64,000 bases of DNA, from contig NZ_BMMK01000005.1 of the NCBI RefSeq assembly GCF_014645795.1, forward strand, positions 166,379-230,378. Reading direction: 5' to 3'. How positions within the stretch are numbered: the first letter of the stretch is position 1; every line of letters starts with the position of its first letter. The position numbers and the translations under genes are program-made. Origin of the DNA: Longimycelium tulufanense. GTDB lineage: Bacteria; Actinomycetota; Actinomycetes; Mycobacteriales; Pseudonocardiaceae. Under the pieces are notes generated by a model. That model saw only the letters and a list, made by a program, of their open reading frames with translations. It searched no databases and was not told the DNA's origin. Positions 28,187 to 36,003 of the stretch are shown piece by piece.

Positions 28187-28999
28187 TCAGGGCTTGCGGC
28201 CCAGTGCGGCGTAGCCGGCGAACCGTTCGGCGTTCAGGTCCATCTCCTCTTCCGGACGCCAGAGCGGGACGGGCACCACACCGGGTTCGACGATGTCGAG
28301 CCCCGTCAAGAATCCTTCGACCTGCCGCAGGGAACGGAAGGTCAACGGCAGCACGGGGGTTCCGTACATCCGTTCCACCATCGAGAATCCAGCGAGCATG
28401 CTCTCGTCGTGGCCGGTGTGCGACATCGAGAGGTAGCTTCCCGGGGCAAGCCGGTCCAGATAGGAGCCGATCATCCCGGCGGGGTCGTCGGCGTCGGACA
28501 CGAAATGCAACACGTCGGTCAGGAGCACGGCCACCGGTTCGTCCAGGTCGAGCAGGCGGCCCCGCTCGATGGCCGCCAGCACGCGGTCGGGCTGGCACAG
28601 GTCGGCGACGACGGCGCTGGCGCGGCTCGCACCACCGCCGCGAGCCAACAACATCCGGCTCTCGTTCACCACCACCGGATCAATGTCCACATAGACCACG
28701 CGGCTGGTGGGACCGTGGGCGCTCGCCACCTCGTGCACGTTCCCGGCGGTGGGCACGCCGGACCCCAGGTCGAGGAACTGCCGCACCCCGGCGCCGACGA
28801 GGTGGCGGACCACGCGCCGCAGGAATGCGCGGTGCACCCGCACGATGTAGGGCAGCTGTGGCACACCCAGCTGTACCTGCTGCGCGACCGCGCGGTCCAC
28901 GGGGCTGTGGTGGATCCCGCCCAACCAGTAGTCACGAATGCGAGCCGTACTCGGCTGCTCCGGGCCGTTGACGCCCGGGGCCCACACCGCCCGTCCCAC
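28187..28999 (-). CDS. DUF574 S-adenosylmethionine-dependent methyltransferase
   Basis: 270 residues of the actinomycete DUF574 (SAM methyltransferase) family: 'PSTARIRDYWLGGIHHSPVDR' N-terminus, motif I 'FLDLGSGVPTAGNVHEVA', acidic 'VVYVDIDPVVVNESR' and 'VLLTDVLHFVSDADDPAG'. Members occur in dozens of copies per genome; substrates are unknown. GTG 28999 is the likely start, with AGGAG about 12 nt upstream. Convergent with the diterpenoid operon, 53 nt away, so a link to that pathway cannot be excluded but is not implied by orientation. Confidence 0.85.
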   Translation of the reverse strand: MGRAVWAPGVNGPEQPSTARIRDYWLGGIHHSPVDRAVAQQVQLGVPQLPYIVRVHRAFLRRVVRHLVGAGVRQFLDLGSGVPTAGNVHEVASAHGPTSRVVYVDIDPVVVNESRMLLARGGGASRASAVVADLCQPDRVLAAIERGRLLDLDEPVAVLLTDVLHFVSDADDPAGMIGSYLDRLAPGSYLSMSHTGHDESMLAGFSMVERMYGTPVLPLTFRSLRQVEGFLTGLDIVEPGVVPVPLWRPEEEMDLNAERFAGYAALGRKP

Positions 29000-29256
29000 C
29001 GTGGTGACCCTCTCCTGTCGATGATCACTTGGCCGCGTGCGAAGCGCACCCTAGCCCAGGTGATCTTCCCCGGAAAGGGGGAAACAAGTACTTGCGATGG
29101 AAACAACCGCCATCAGGGGAACATGACGTGCGGCGAAAGAAATCCTTTTCAGATCCGCCGAGTGTGCTGTTTGCACGACCAGCGCGTGCGCCGCTGCCTC
29201 CTGGGTCGTTCCCTACAGGGGGTCACCAAGACGGGTCACTGAAACCCGACGGTGCC

Positions 29257-31173
29257 TCAGCCACCTCGCGAGCCGGATGGGCGTCGTGCCCTGCGTCGCG
29301 CCATGGGAGCGCCGGAGTTGATCCTGTCGGTTTCCGCGCGCTCCTCCGCCTGGGAGATCGCCCATGCGGCATTGATCAGGGCGACGTGACTGAACGCCTG
29401 GGGGAAGTTGCCGAGCAGCTCGCCCGTTGCCGAGTCGGCCTCCTCGGCGAGCAGGCCGAGGTCGTTGGCATGACCGGCCGCGAGCTCGAACACCTCCCGG
29501 GCCCGCCGCACCCGCCCCACGACCGCGAGGGCCTCGGCGAGCCAGAACGTGCACGGGAGGAAGGCGCCCTCACCACCGGGCAGCCCGTCCACCCCGCTGG
29601 TGGTCAGGTAACGCCGCACGAGGCCACGCTCGTCGGTGAGGCGGTTGGCCACCGCGTCGATCGTGGCGAGCACCCGCGGGTCGGTGGGGGGCAGGAAACC
29701 CACCCGGGACATCAGCAACGCCGAGGCGTCCAGTTCGGTGGAACCGAACGACTGGGTGAACGCCCCGGCCCGCCGGCTCCATCCCTCTCGCTCGATCACC
29801 CGCCGGAGCGTCAGCGCGGTCTCGGACCAGTCCGGCACCCGGTGCTCGGCGCCGAGGCGCTCGGCGAGGTCGACTCCCTGGTGCACCGCCACCCAGCACA
29901 TCAGCTTCGAGTGCAGGAAGTGCTGTGGGGTACCGCGGATCTCCCAGATCCCGTGATCGGCTTCGCGCCAGTGCCGGGCGGCGGCGTCGACCACGGCGAC
30001 GAGGAAGCGGCGCAGCGGTGGAGCCAGCTCCCCCAACTGCTCCCGGAGCCGGTGCGCGGCGCCGATCAACTCACCGTAGAGGTCGAGCTGGGACTGCGAC
30101 CACGCACCGTTGCCGATCCGCACCGGCCTGCTCCCCCGCCACCCGGCCAGGTGAGGCAGGATCCGTTCGGAGATCTGCCACTCGCCGCCGACGCCGAACA
30201 GGATCTGGAGGTGTTTCCCGGGTTCGTAGCTGGCCTCGGCCTCGGCCAGGAAGGTGAACAGGTCGGCCGCCTCGTCGGGACACGCGGCGACCCACAGCGC
30301 CCGCATCGTGAGGCTGGCGTCGCGTATCCACGCGTACCGGTAGTCCCAGTTGCGCTCGCCCCCGATCTCCTCGGGCAGGGATGTGGTCGGTGCGGCGATG
30401 ATCGCGCCCGTCGGCTGGTAGCTCAGCGCGTGCAGCAGCCGACCGGAAAGGTACACCTGGTCTCGATAGGGGCCCTCGTAGGTCTGGTGGACCCGCGACC
30501 ACTCCCGCCAGGCCGCGGCGGTCGTCTCCAGGTGCCGTTCGATCTCCGTGCCGGGTAGTGCCGAGAGCGCCGTCTTGCCCTGCCGGCTCCATTGCAGGGC
30601 GAAGTTCGCCCGTTCTCCCGCGCGCAGTTGCGCGCTCGCGAGCACGGCCCCGTCCTGGACCACGACCGGGATCGGGCTGGTGAGCAGCAGCTGCTCGTTC
30701 CCGTTCCGGGCGAGGGCGCCGCCGCGCGTCAGCTCGATGCCGGGGACGACCTGGCCGTAGTCGGGGCGGGGTTGGAAGCGCATCTCGACCTCGACGCTGC
30801 CGTCGAGGCATTCCGCGCTTCGCAGTAGGACGTGGGGTGCCACGGCCCCGAGCCGGTGCGGGTCCTTGGTCTCCCCCAGGGCCATCGTGTCGATGACGCG
30901 GAGCTTGCCGGTCCGCGTCTGGAACACGGTCTCCAGCACGAACGTGTCGTCCCAGTAGTGCCGGGATACCGCGGTGCAGCCGACCGCGCACAGTGACCAG
31001 TGTCCGGCGGCGGGATCGAGCAGCGCCGCGAACTGGGACGGGCTGTCGAACCGGGGAAAACACAGCCAGCTGACCGTGCCGTCCTTGCCGACCAGGGCTG
31101 CCGAATGCCGGTCGGACAGCAGGGCGAGATCGGCCAGCGGTGACCAGCTCGGGTGGATCTGCAGGTCCGGCAC
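29257..31173 (-). CDS. GH15 family glucoamylase/trehalase
   Basis: About 638 residues. The N-terminal beta-sandwich starts 'LADLALLSDRHSAALVGKDGTVSWLCFPRFDSPSQFAALLD'-like and leads to the (alpha/alpha)6 barrel. 'RNWDYRYAWIRDASLTMRAL' is the family signature, the catalytic acid Glu lies in 'DHGIWEIRGTPQHF', and the base Glu probably in 'DSATGELLGNFPQAFSHV'. No signal peptide. Actinobacterial intracellular members of this type hydrolyse trehalose. Start: GTG 31173 has AGGAGG exactly 5 nt upstream. The frame is open to GTG 31293, but that extension is low-complexity and lacks a ribosome site. Confidence 0.9.
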   Translation of the reverse strand: MPDLQIHPSWSPLADLALLSDRHSAALVGKDGTVSWLCFPRFDSPSQFAALLDPAAGHWSLCAVGCTAVSRHYWDDTFVLETVFQTRTGKLRVIDTMALGETKDPHRLGAVAPHVLLRSAECLDGSVEVEMRFQPRPDYGQVVPGIELTRGGALARNGNEQLLLTSPIPVVVQDGAVLASAQLRAGERANFALQWSRQGKTALSALPGTEIERHLETTAAAWREWSRVHQTYEGPYRDQVYLSGRLLHALSYQPTGAIIAAPTTSLPEEIGGERNWDYRYAWIRDASLTMRALWVAACPDEAADLFTFLAEAEASYEPGKHLQILFGVGGEWQISERILPHLAGWRGSRPVRIGNGAWSQSQLDLYGELIGAAHRLREQLGELAPPLRRFLVAVVDAAARHWREADHGIWEIRGTPQHFLHSKLMCWVAVHQGVDLAERLGAEHRVPDWSETALTLRRVIEREGWSRRAGAFTQSFGSTELDASALLMSRVGFLPPTDPRVLATIDAVANRLTDERGLVRRYLTTSGVDGLPGGEGAFLPCTFWLAEALAVVGRVRRAREVFELAAGHANDLGLLAEEADSATGELLGNFPQAFSHVALINAAWAISQAEERAETDRINSGAPMARRRARRPSGSRGG

Positions 31174-31502
31174 CACGGCCTCCTCATCTACCCCGCTCGA
31201 TACCTGCCCATTGTCCGCCTGACCTGCGGTTCCGTGGGGATCATCGACGGCGATTCGCGAGGGGTTGACCTGGTCGGGGTCCGCGGATGACACGGGTCAA
31301 CGCGTTCTTACCCGGAACCTGGAACGGTGGGAGACCCCTAGCCGCGGGACCTCTACCGAGCCACTCTCGCTACTTTCCGCAACTGCTTGTAGCTCGGTCG
31401 AGTGAGAACCGGTCACCGGGGTACGTCGGCCGCTCCTGCTTGGGCGGATCCTGGGTCGGGTAGCCGAAGGAGCAGTGGCATCCGCCGCGGAAAGGGGGAG
31501 CC
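31174..31502. other. Divergent intergenic region
   Basis: 329 nt between the preferred start of the GH15 gene and the DUF2231 gene. Part of it (to 31293) could encode an unstructured N-terminal extension of the GH15 protein. No clear promoter, repeat or RNA element was recognised. Confidence 0.4.
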
Positions 31503-31985
31503 ATGCGTAGCCGTGCACGTCTGGCCGGCCACGCCGTACACCCGATGCTCATCGCGTTCCCGCTGGGTCTGCTGGTCACGGCGGTCATCTTCGATGTGCT
31601 GTTCTATGCCAGCGCGCGGGACAGCTTCGCGGTCGTGGCCGCACACACCACCGCGGCCGGTGTCATCGGCGGTGTGGTGGCGAGCTTCTTCGGTTGGGTG
31701 GACTGGTACGCCGTGCCCAGCCGCACCCGCGCCAAGCGCGTCGGGCTGCTCCATGGTCTGGGCAACATGGCCGTTCTGGTGTTGTTCGCCATCAGCTGGA
31801 TGCTGCGGTTGGACCAGCCGACCTGGCAGCCACCGGTGCTCGCCTTCGTGCTGGCCGTCGTCGGGTTGGTGGTGGCCACGATCGCCGCGTGGCTGGGCGG
31901 TGAGTTGGTCGAGCGGCTGGGGATGGGTGTCGACGAGAGCGCGAACCTCAACGCGCCCAGCTCGCTCGCCCGGCCCTCGCACTGA
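31503..31985 (+). CDS. DUF2231-family membrane protein
   Basis: 160 residues with four hydrophobic segments. 'AGHAVHPMLIAFPLGLLVTAVIFD' and 'GGVVASFFGWVDWYAVPSRTRAKRVGLLHGLGN' are the conserved DUF2231 features, including the His near TM1 and the His in 'LLHGLGN'. The family is often annotated as a redox or heme-related membrane protein, but no function is proven. ATG 31503 has GGGGGAG 3-4 nt upstream. Followed by a very strong terminator, so monocistronic. Confidence 0.85.
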   Translation: MRSRARLAGHAVHPMLIAFPLGLLVTAVIFDVLFYASARDSFAVVAAHTTAAGVIGGVVASFFGWVDWYAVPSRTRAKRVGLLHGLGNMAVLVLFAISWMLRLDQPTWQPPVLAFVLAVVGLVVATIAAWLGGELVERLGMGVDESANLNAPSSLARPSH

Positions 31986-31991
31986 TGCGTT

Positions 31992-32035
31992 GCATGCCCG
32001 TGTCGGCAGGAGCAACCCTGCCGACACGGGCATGC
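31992..32035. terminator. 19-bp perfect hairpin terminator between convergent genes
   Basis: GCATGCCCGTGTCGGCAGG and its exact complement flank a 6-nt loop (AGCAAC). It starts 7 nt after the DUF2231 stop and ends 13 nt before the stop of the convergent VanX-like gene, so it can terminate both transcripts. It is the strongest hairpin in the window. Confidence 0.9.
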
Positions 32036-32048
32036 CCGCCTGGTGCGC

Positions 32049-32861
32049 TCAGCCCAGCGAGCGCCGGGAGACCGGGAAGTCGAAGTAGGTGTCAGGGTAG
32101 GGCTCGTCGCGCAACGTGAAGTGCCACCACTCCAGCGGATAGTTGACGAAGCCAGCCTCCTCCAGCGCGTGCTTCAGCCGCAGCCGGTTCTCGCGTACTT
32201 CTCCCCTGATCCTTGGGTCCTCGGTGTGGGCGAGGGTGTCGAAGCAGTCGAAACCGGTGCCCGTGTCGACGCTGTTGTCCGGGAAACGTTCCCCCACGGG
32301 TGCGTAGCAGGGCTTCAGCGGCTCGCCCGGGATGTAGGGACGCTGCGGCCACACCGGAAGACGCACCAGCGTCACATCAAAGGTACTTCCCCTGCTGTGG
32401 CCCGACTTTTCGGCGATGTAGCCGTCCTCGAACAGCCGGGACTTGTCGACGCGCGGGTAGAACTCTGCCTTCATGCGCTGGTCATGCAGGCGCAACGCCC
32501 AGCGGACGAAGTCATCCACCGCGCGCTGCGGCCGGTAGCAGTCGTAGACCTTCAGGCTGTAGCCCTGCCGCAGCAGTTTCTGTTGGGCCGCGTGCAACGC
32601 GGACGCGGCCTGCCGGGTCAGCAGGCACTCGGGCTCGCGGTAGCCGTGCACCGGCCGGCCGACGAAGTTGTGGAAGCCTGCGTAACGAATCTCCTGGAGG
32701 ATCGTGGGGTTGACGTCTCGGATCGCCACAAAGTCCGGGGGGACTTCGGTTTCGGCTTGGGCCAGGGCCACCGGGCTGGTCGCACCGAGACCGACCAGCA
32801 GGATGACTGCTGACAGACACCGAGCCCACCAACGGACTACTCGCTTCCGCCTCACTCCCAT
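32049..32861 (-). CDS. Secreted D-Ala-D-Ala dipeptidase (VanX/DdpX-like, M15D)
   Basis: 270 residues. Signal peptide: 'RRKRVVRWWARCLSAVILLVGLGA', cleavage near ALA-Q. VanX motifs are complete: Arg of 'YDCYRPQRAVDDF', the zinc motif SxHxxGxxxD as 'SGHSRGSTFDVTL', and 'YPLEWWHFTLRDEP' with the catalytic Glu and third zinc His. It should cleave dipeptides such as D-Ala-D-Ala outside the membrane, in wall turnover or dipeptide recycling. ATG 32861 overlaps the last codons of the upstream methyltransferase gene (ATGGGAGTGA), so the two are translationally coupled. No vanH/vanA genes are nearby, so it is not part of a standard glycopeptide-resistance operon. Confidence 0.9.
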   Translation of the reverse strand: MGVRRKRVVRWWARCLSAVILLVGLGATSPVALAQAETEVPPDFVAIRDVNPTILQEIRYAGFHNFVGRPVHGYREPECLLTRQAASALHAAQQKLLRQGYSLKVYDCYRPQRAVDDFVRWALRLHDQRMKAEFYPRVDKSRLFEDGYIAEKSGHSRGSTFDVTLVRLPVWPQRPYIPGEPLKPCYAPVGERFPDNSVDTGTGFDCFDTLAHTEDPRIRGEVRENRLRLKHALEEAGFVNYPLEWWHFTLRDEPYPDTYFDFPVSRRSLG

Positions 32862-34015
32862 GGGCAGATGGTATTCGGAATTGGATCCGCTCCCTCGAGA
32901 AGTATCCGTTGCTCGGTCGCGGTGACCTCGAACCGCCAGCGCTCCAGCGCGGGACACCCGTGCTCTTGCCACCAGCGGTACGCGGACTCGACCTCATCCC
33001 ACAACCGGCGCGGCCCGAACTGCCGGACGATGTTCGCTCCGCTGCTGTTTCCGGGAGCCACTGTGGTCCAGGAGCCGGTCACGGGGTCGACGAACCACAC
33101 GACACCGTGTTTCAGGCCGTGCTCACCGCGCTTCCAGAATCGCCAGCGGCAGGAGGGAACCCGGACGCCAACGGTCCAACGGGCACCTTCGTCATGGATC
33201 GGGTCGACCGGCGACATGGCGGTGATCGCCTGCTCGGCACAGGGGTCGTCCCATCGCAGGTCATCGAGGTCAGGAAGGGGGCAGCGATGGGTGCGAAGCT
33301 CCATGAAACCGACTCGTTGGGGCGCGACCTTTCCGAGTGCCGTTCCGTTCTCGTCCACGCGGTAGCGCACGAGCGGGCCGGAGGTGAGGTCCGTGCGGAC
33401 CGGGGCGATGATGACCGCGCCGGGCCGGCACTGTTGGACCCAGGCGTAGGGCAGCTTGCCCAGCTGGGCGGTTGCGGTGGCGATGACGCGGTCGTACGGG
33501 GCCGTCTCCGCGTACCCGTCTCCCCCGTCACCGGTGACGACGAGTGCCCGGCCGGCAAGACGTCGGTGGGCGCGCCCGGCCAGCGCTGGGTCGACTTCAA
33601 CCGTGACGACCTGGCCCGCGGGACCAATCTGGGCGGCGATGAGGGCGGCGTTGTATCCGGTGCCGGCGCCGATTTCCAGGACCCGGTGCCCCCGTTGGGC
33701 GTCGAGGGCATCGAGCATCCCGAGCATGGACGAGGGCATGGACGACGAGCTGGTGGGCCGGTGTCCGATCCGCGGCCAGGTGGTGGAGCCATCGTCGAAC
33801 TGCGTGAGGAGCACGCGGTCGGAGTACACCGCCTCGGCCCACCCGTCCGGGTCGGTGCCGCGGTCGATCGGGACGACGCCGGCCTCGGTGTCGAGCCACG
33901 CCCGGTCCGGGATGAAGCGAGCGCGGTCGACGGAACGGAGGGACGAAGCCCAGGCGGGCGGGAGGTTCCCGTCCGCCTGGACCGCGTCGGCCAGCGTGTC
34001 GGGGCTGGTGGTCAC
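32852..34015 (-). CDS. Long PIMT-type (protein-L-isoaspartate) O-methyltransferase, RiPP-associated type
   Basis: 387 residues. The N-terminal half is a PIMT: 'SLRSVDRARFIPDRAW', the post-motif 'DPDGWAEAVYSDRVLLTQ', 'RPTSSSSMPSSMLGMLDALD', SAM motif I 'HRVLEIGAGTGYNAALIA', 'VVTVEVDPALAG' and 'YDRVIATATAQLGKLPYAW'. About 160 additional C-terminal residues (Trp-rich: 'WDEVESAYRWWQEHGCPALERW') go beyond the roughly 215-residue housekeeping repair enzyme. Such long, extended PIMTs are the ones known from lanthipeptide, lasso-peptide, graspetide and imiditide/pamtide loci, where they methylate an Asp of a precursor peptide that then becomes aspartimide or isoAsp. GTG 34015 overlaps the stop of a 35-codon acidic ORF (GTGA). 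A general repair function is the alternative. Confidence 0.88.
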   Translation of the reverse strand: MTTSPDTLADAVQADGNLPPAWASSLRSVDRARFIPDRAWLDTEAGVVPIDRGTDPDGWAEAVYSDRVLLTQFDDGSTTWPRIGHRPTSSSSMPSSMLGMLDALDAQRGHRVLEIGAGTGYNAALIAAQIGPAGQVVTVEVDPALAGRAHRRLAGRALVVTGDGGDGYAETAPYDRVIATATAQLGKLPYAWVQQCRPGAVIIAPVRTDLTSGPLVRYRVDENGTALGKVAPQRVGFMELRTHRCPLPDLDDLRWDDPCAEQAITAMSPVDPIHDEGARWTVGVRVPSCRWRFWKRGEHGLKHGVVWFVDPVTGSWTTVAPGNSSGANIVRQFGPRRLWDEVESAYRWWQEHGCPALERWRFEVTATEQRILLEGADPIPNTICPWE

Positions 34016-34119
34016 TCGTCGCCTTTCCCGTACCGGTCGGGATCGATGTCCTCCGGCCCCTTGCCGGTGGCCTTGTCGTCCTGCACGTCATGCGCGCCGT
34101 TACCGTTCTTGCCGTCCAT
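34012..34119 (-). CDS. 35-aa acidic peptide, candidate RiPP precursor for the PIMT
   Basis: ATG 34119 follows GGGAGG by 5 nt, an excellent start. The product is 35 residues, rich in Asp, Gly and Lys, with no hydrophobic segment and no Cys. The N-terminal part is MDGKNGNGAHDVQDD and the C-terminal half is GPEDIDPDRYGKGDE. Its stop shares bases with the GTG of the methyltransferase (GTGA), so both are made in stoichiometric coupling. Stand-alone precursor peptides next to long PIMTs define the imiditide/pamtide RiPPs, in which an Asp (often followed by a small residue) is converted to aspartimide or isoAsp. Which Asp would be modified is unclear; D15-K, D24-I, D26-P, D28-R and D34-E are present. 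The coding capacity is seen directly; the RiPP role is inference. Confidence 0.6.
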   Translation of the reverse strand: MDGKNGNGAHDVQDDKATGKGPEDIDPDRYGKGDE

Positions 34120-34397
34120 CCCAACCTCCCTCGTGTTGCGGGTCTCGGTTGCCGCGCTGGTGGGAGCATCACCGGCACCACAAGCGTGATCGCACCTGCT
34201 GTGAGAAGACCCTTCGCCGCTGTCATGAAGCAGGGCACGCACGGCGCACGTTCGGTTGTCTTCTCGATGTGGATACGGTCGAGGTCGATCCCGCACAGGG
34301 TGGTGAGCGGATCCTGGTCCGGCAGCGGGAACGCGTGCACCTGGGTGCGGGACAGCGAGCCGGGAAAGCCGACGAGCCAGAATTCGAGGGTGCTCAC
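34120..34397 (-). CDS. Small zinc-ribbon-like protein, 3' end unresolved
   Basis: GTG 34397 follows GGAGG by about 8 nt and opens a frame encoding 'STLEFWLVGFPGSLSRTQVH', 'PLTTLCGIDLDRIHIEKTTE' and 'RAPCVPCFMTAAK'. The C...CxxC spacing suggests a metal-binding knuckle, a pattern seen in small proteins next to PIMT genes in actinomycetes. After about residue 70 codon bias fades, and the frame has no stop until 33597, running under the peptide and methyltransferase genes in another phase, which cannot be real. A shift by one base near 34208-34215 would stop it at 34169. Either the gene is frameshifted, or its true end is not what the genetic frame shows. The end given here marks only the start of the next gene. 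Confidence 0.45.
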
Positions 34398-34625
34398 CGA
34401 GGGCGCCTCCGAGCCGGCCGGCACACCGTCCCCGGCACCGACGTGGCGAGACGGACCCGCACCCGCCGGGCCCGCAGCCGGGCCATCCTCCGGTCCCACT
34501 CCTCAGCCTCGGCCGGCGTCAAGAGTTGCCACACCCGAAAATCCATCGCGTCTGCCTCCGTCGTTGATCAGTGGAGGTGACGCTATGGGCAGGCCGCTGC
34601 CAGGGAGTTCACAAACTGTGAACGC

Positions 34626-35864
34626 TCAGTTCACACCGAACCGGTTACGCAGGGAACCCAGCTCCCACGAGCGGATACGGGCTCGGTTCTCCAGCTCCGC
34701 GAGCAACTCTCGGACGACCGAATCATGACGGACCCGGATCGGGTTGCAGCGATCTGCCCGGTCGAGGTATCGGATCGCGTCGGAGTCCCGCGCTCCACTT
34801 TCCTGCGCCAGTGACCGCGCCAGATCCAAATAGAGGTTTCCGACGCGTCCCGCGCTGTCGAGGCTATCCAGGTCGAGATTGGCGCGCATAGTGCGTTCGT
34901 ATGCCCCCGCGCCCTCTTCCAACTCGACCCCGATCGACAGGTGCCAGACCGCGACGTTGGTGGGCCCAAAGTGCGTTCGTAGGGTGTTGCGTTCTCCGGT
35001 GCGTTCAGCGACACGGCGCGCTTCGGCAAGGTGTCCCTGGACCTGGTCGGATTGGCCTAGACGCGCCGAGTGCAACGCGGTGGTCAGGTGCATGAGCCCG
35101 TATGCCTCGGCGGTTCGAGGTTCCGGCACCGTAGGGTCAGCGATGGGCTCCAGCTCATCAATCGCGCCGGACAACACCGTGGTGACTCGACGCCGGGCGC
35201 CGATCCGCTGGAGTGCGAGCGCTCGAAACCAGGTGGTAAACCCGATCAGGAAGGGATCGTCCAGTCGCCGGGCGGCATCGTAGCCACGCCGCGCCGCTTC
35301 CAGCGCCAAGTCGGTGTGACCGACCGCCTTGGCGACGGCGTAGGCCACGAAACATGCCTCGACCAGCAGCGTCCATGCCTGCCGCTTCGTGTTGTTGTCG
35401 CTGGTCATACTGAGGATTTGCAGTTCGGTCATGATTTGGCCGAGATCGCGGCCCGCGGTGTCGTAGCGGGAGTGGTCTCGTGCGTGGTTCGCCTCGTGGA
35501 CCAGCGAGGTCAGTGCGGTGATCGGGCGAGCCGGCTCATCTGGAACGTCATCCAGGGTGCAGTCGTGAAGCGCAAGCTCGATCGTAGGGATCGCGGCCAG
35601 CGCCTCAGCGCTGCGTCGATCGGACGGGCCGTAGGGCTCCCCTGTGAGGTCAATAACCGAGCATCCGAGTGCTTCGGCCACCCGGTCGATCAGGCTGCGG
35701 CGTTCGAACCGGTGCTCACCGCTCTCGAGCATCGACAGGTAGGACTTGGAGATCCCGGCCAGCCCAGCGACAACATCCAGACTCATGCCGCGCCGCCTGC
35801 GGATCATCCGCGCGCGTGCGCCGATGTCCGGCGGCCGCAGCTCCGGCTTCTTGACTTTGGCCAT
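34626..35864 (-). CDS. XRE-family regulator with TPR-like sensor domain
   Basis: 412 residues. Residues about 10-75 form a helix-turn-helix: 'IGARARMIRRRRGMSLDVVAGLAGISKSYLSMLESGEHRFERRSLIDRVAEALG'-type. The rest is all-helical with TPR-like repeats ('AYAVAKAVGHTDLALEAARRGYDAARRLDD', 'GHLAEARRVAERTGERNTLR'), the architecture of actinomycete RRNPP-like or NsdA-like regulators that bind peptides or partner proteins. ATG 35864 has AGGAG 7 nt upstream. It reads in the same direction as, and lies 228 nt upstream of, the zinc-ribbon/peptide/PIMT/VanX set and is its most likely regulator. Confidence 0.85.
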   Translation of the reverse strand: MAKVKKPELRPPDIGARARMIRRRRGMSLDVVAGLAGISKSYLSMLESGEHRFERRSLIDRVAEALGCSVIDLTGEPYGPSDRRSAEALAAIPTIELALHDCTLDDVPDEPARPITALTSLVHEANHARDHSRYDTAGRDLGQIMTELQILSMTSDNNTKRQAWTLLVEACFVAYAVAKAVGHTDLALEAARRGYDAARRLDDPFLIGFTTWFRALALQRIGARRRVTTVLSGAIDELEPIADPTVPEPRTAEAYGLMHLTTALHSARLGQSDQVQGHLAEARRVAERTGERNTLRTHFGPTNVAVWHLSIGVELEEGAGAYERTMRANLDLDSLDSAGRVGNLYLDLARSLAQESGARDSDAIRYLDRADRCNPIRVRHDSVVRELLAELENRARIRSWELGSLRNRFGVN

Positions 35865-36003
35865 GGCGGTACTCCTCGCCTGCAGAGTCCCTGCCCGGCC
35901 CCGGGGCGGCCGTCCAGAACCGCCGCCCCGGGTCCTGCCTCGGCAGAGAGGCGTCACCGACCGTACCCAGAGAGCGACGCACTCGACAGGGTGAGCCCGC
36001 TCC

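Noticed and set aside
32049..32861. Glycopeptide-resistance (van) operon
   Set aside because: Only a VanX-like gene is present; no VanH, VanA or VanRS genes.
34012..34119. Lanthipeptide (FxLD-type) or graspetide precursor
   Set aside because: The peptide has no Cys, Ser or FxLD motif and only one Thr, and no lanthionine synthetase or ATP-grasp ligase is nearby.
33597..34397. Single 267-codon protein including the zinc-ribbon ORF
   Set aside because: It would overlap the peptide and 420 nt of the methyltransferase gene in another phase, and its codon bias is lost after about 70 codons.
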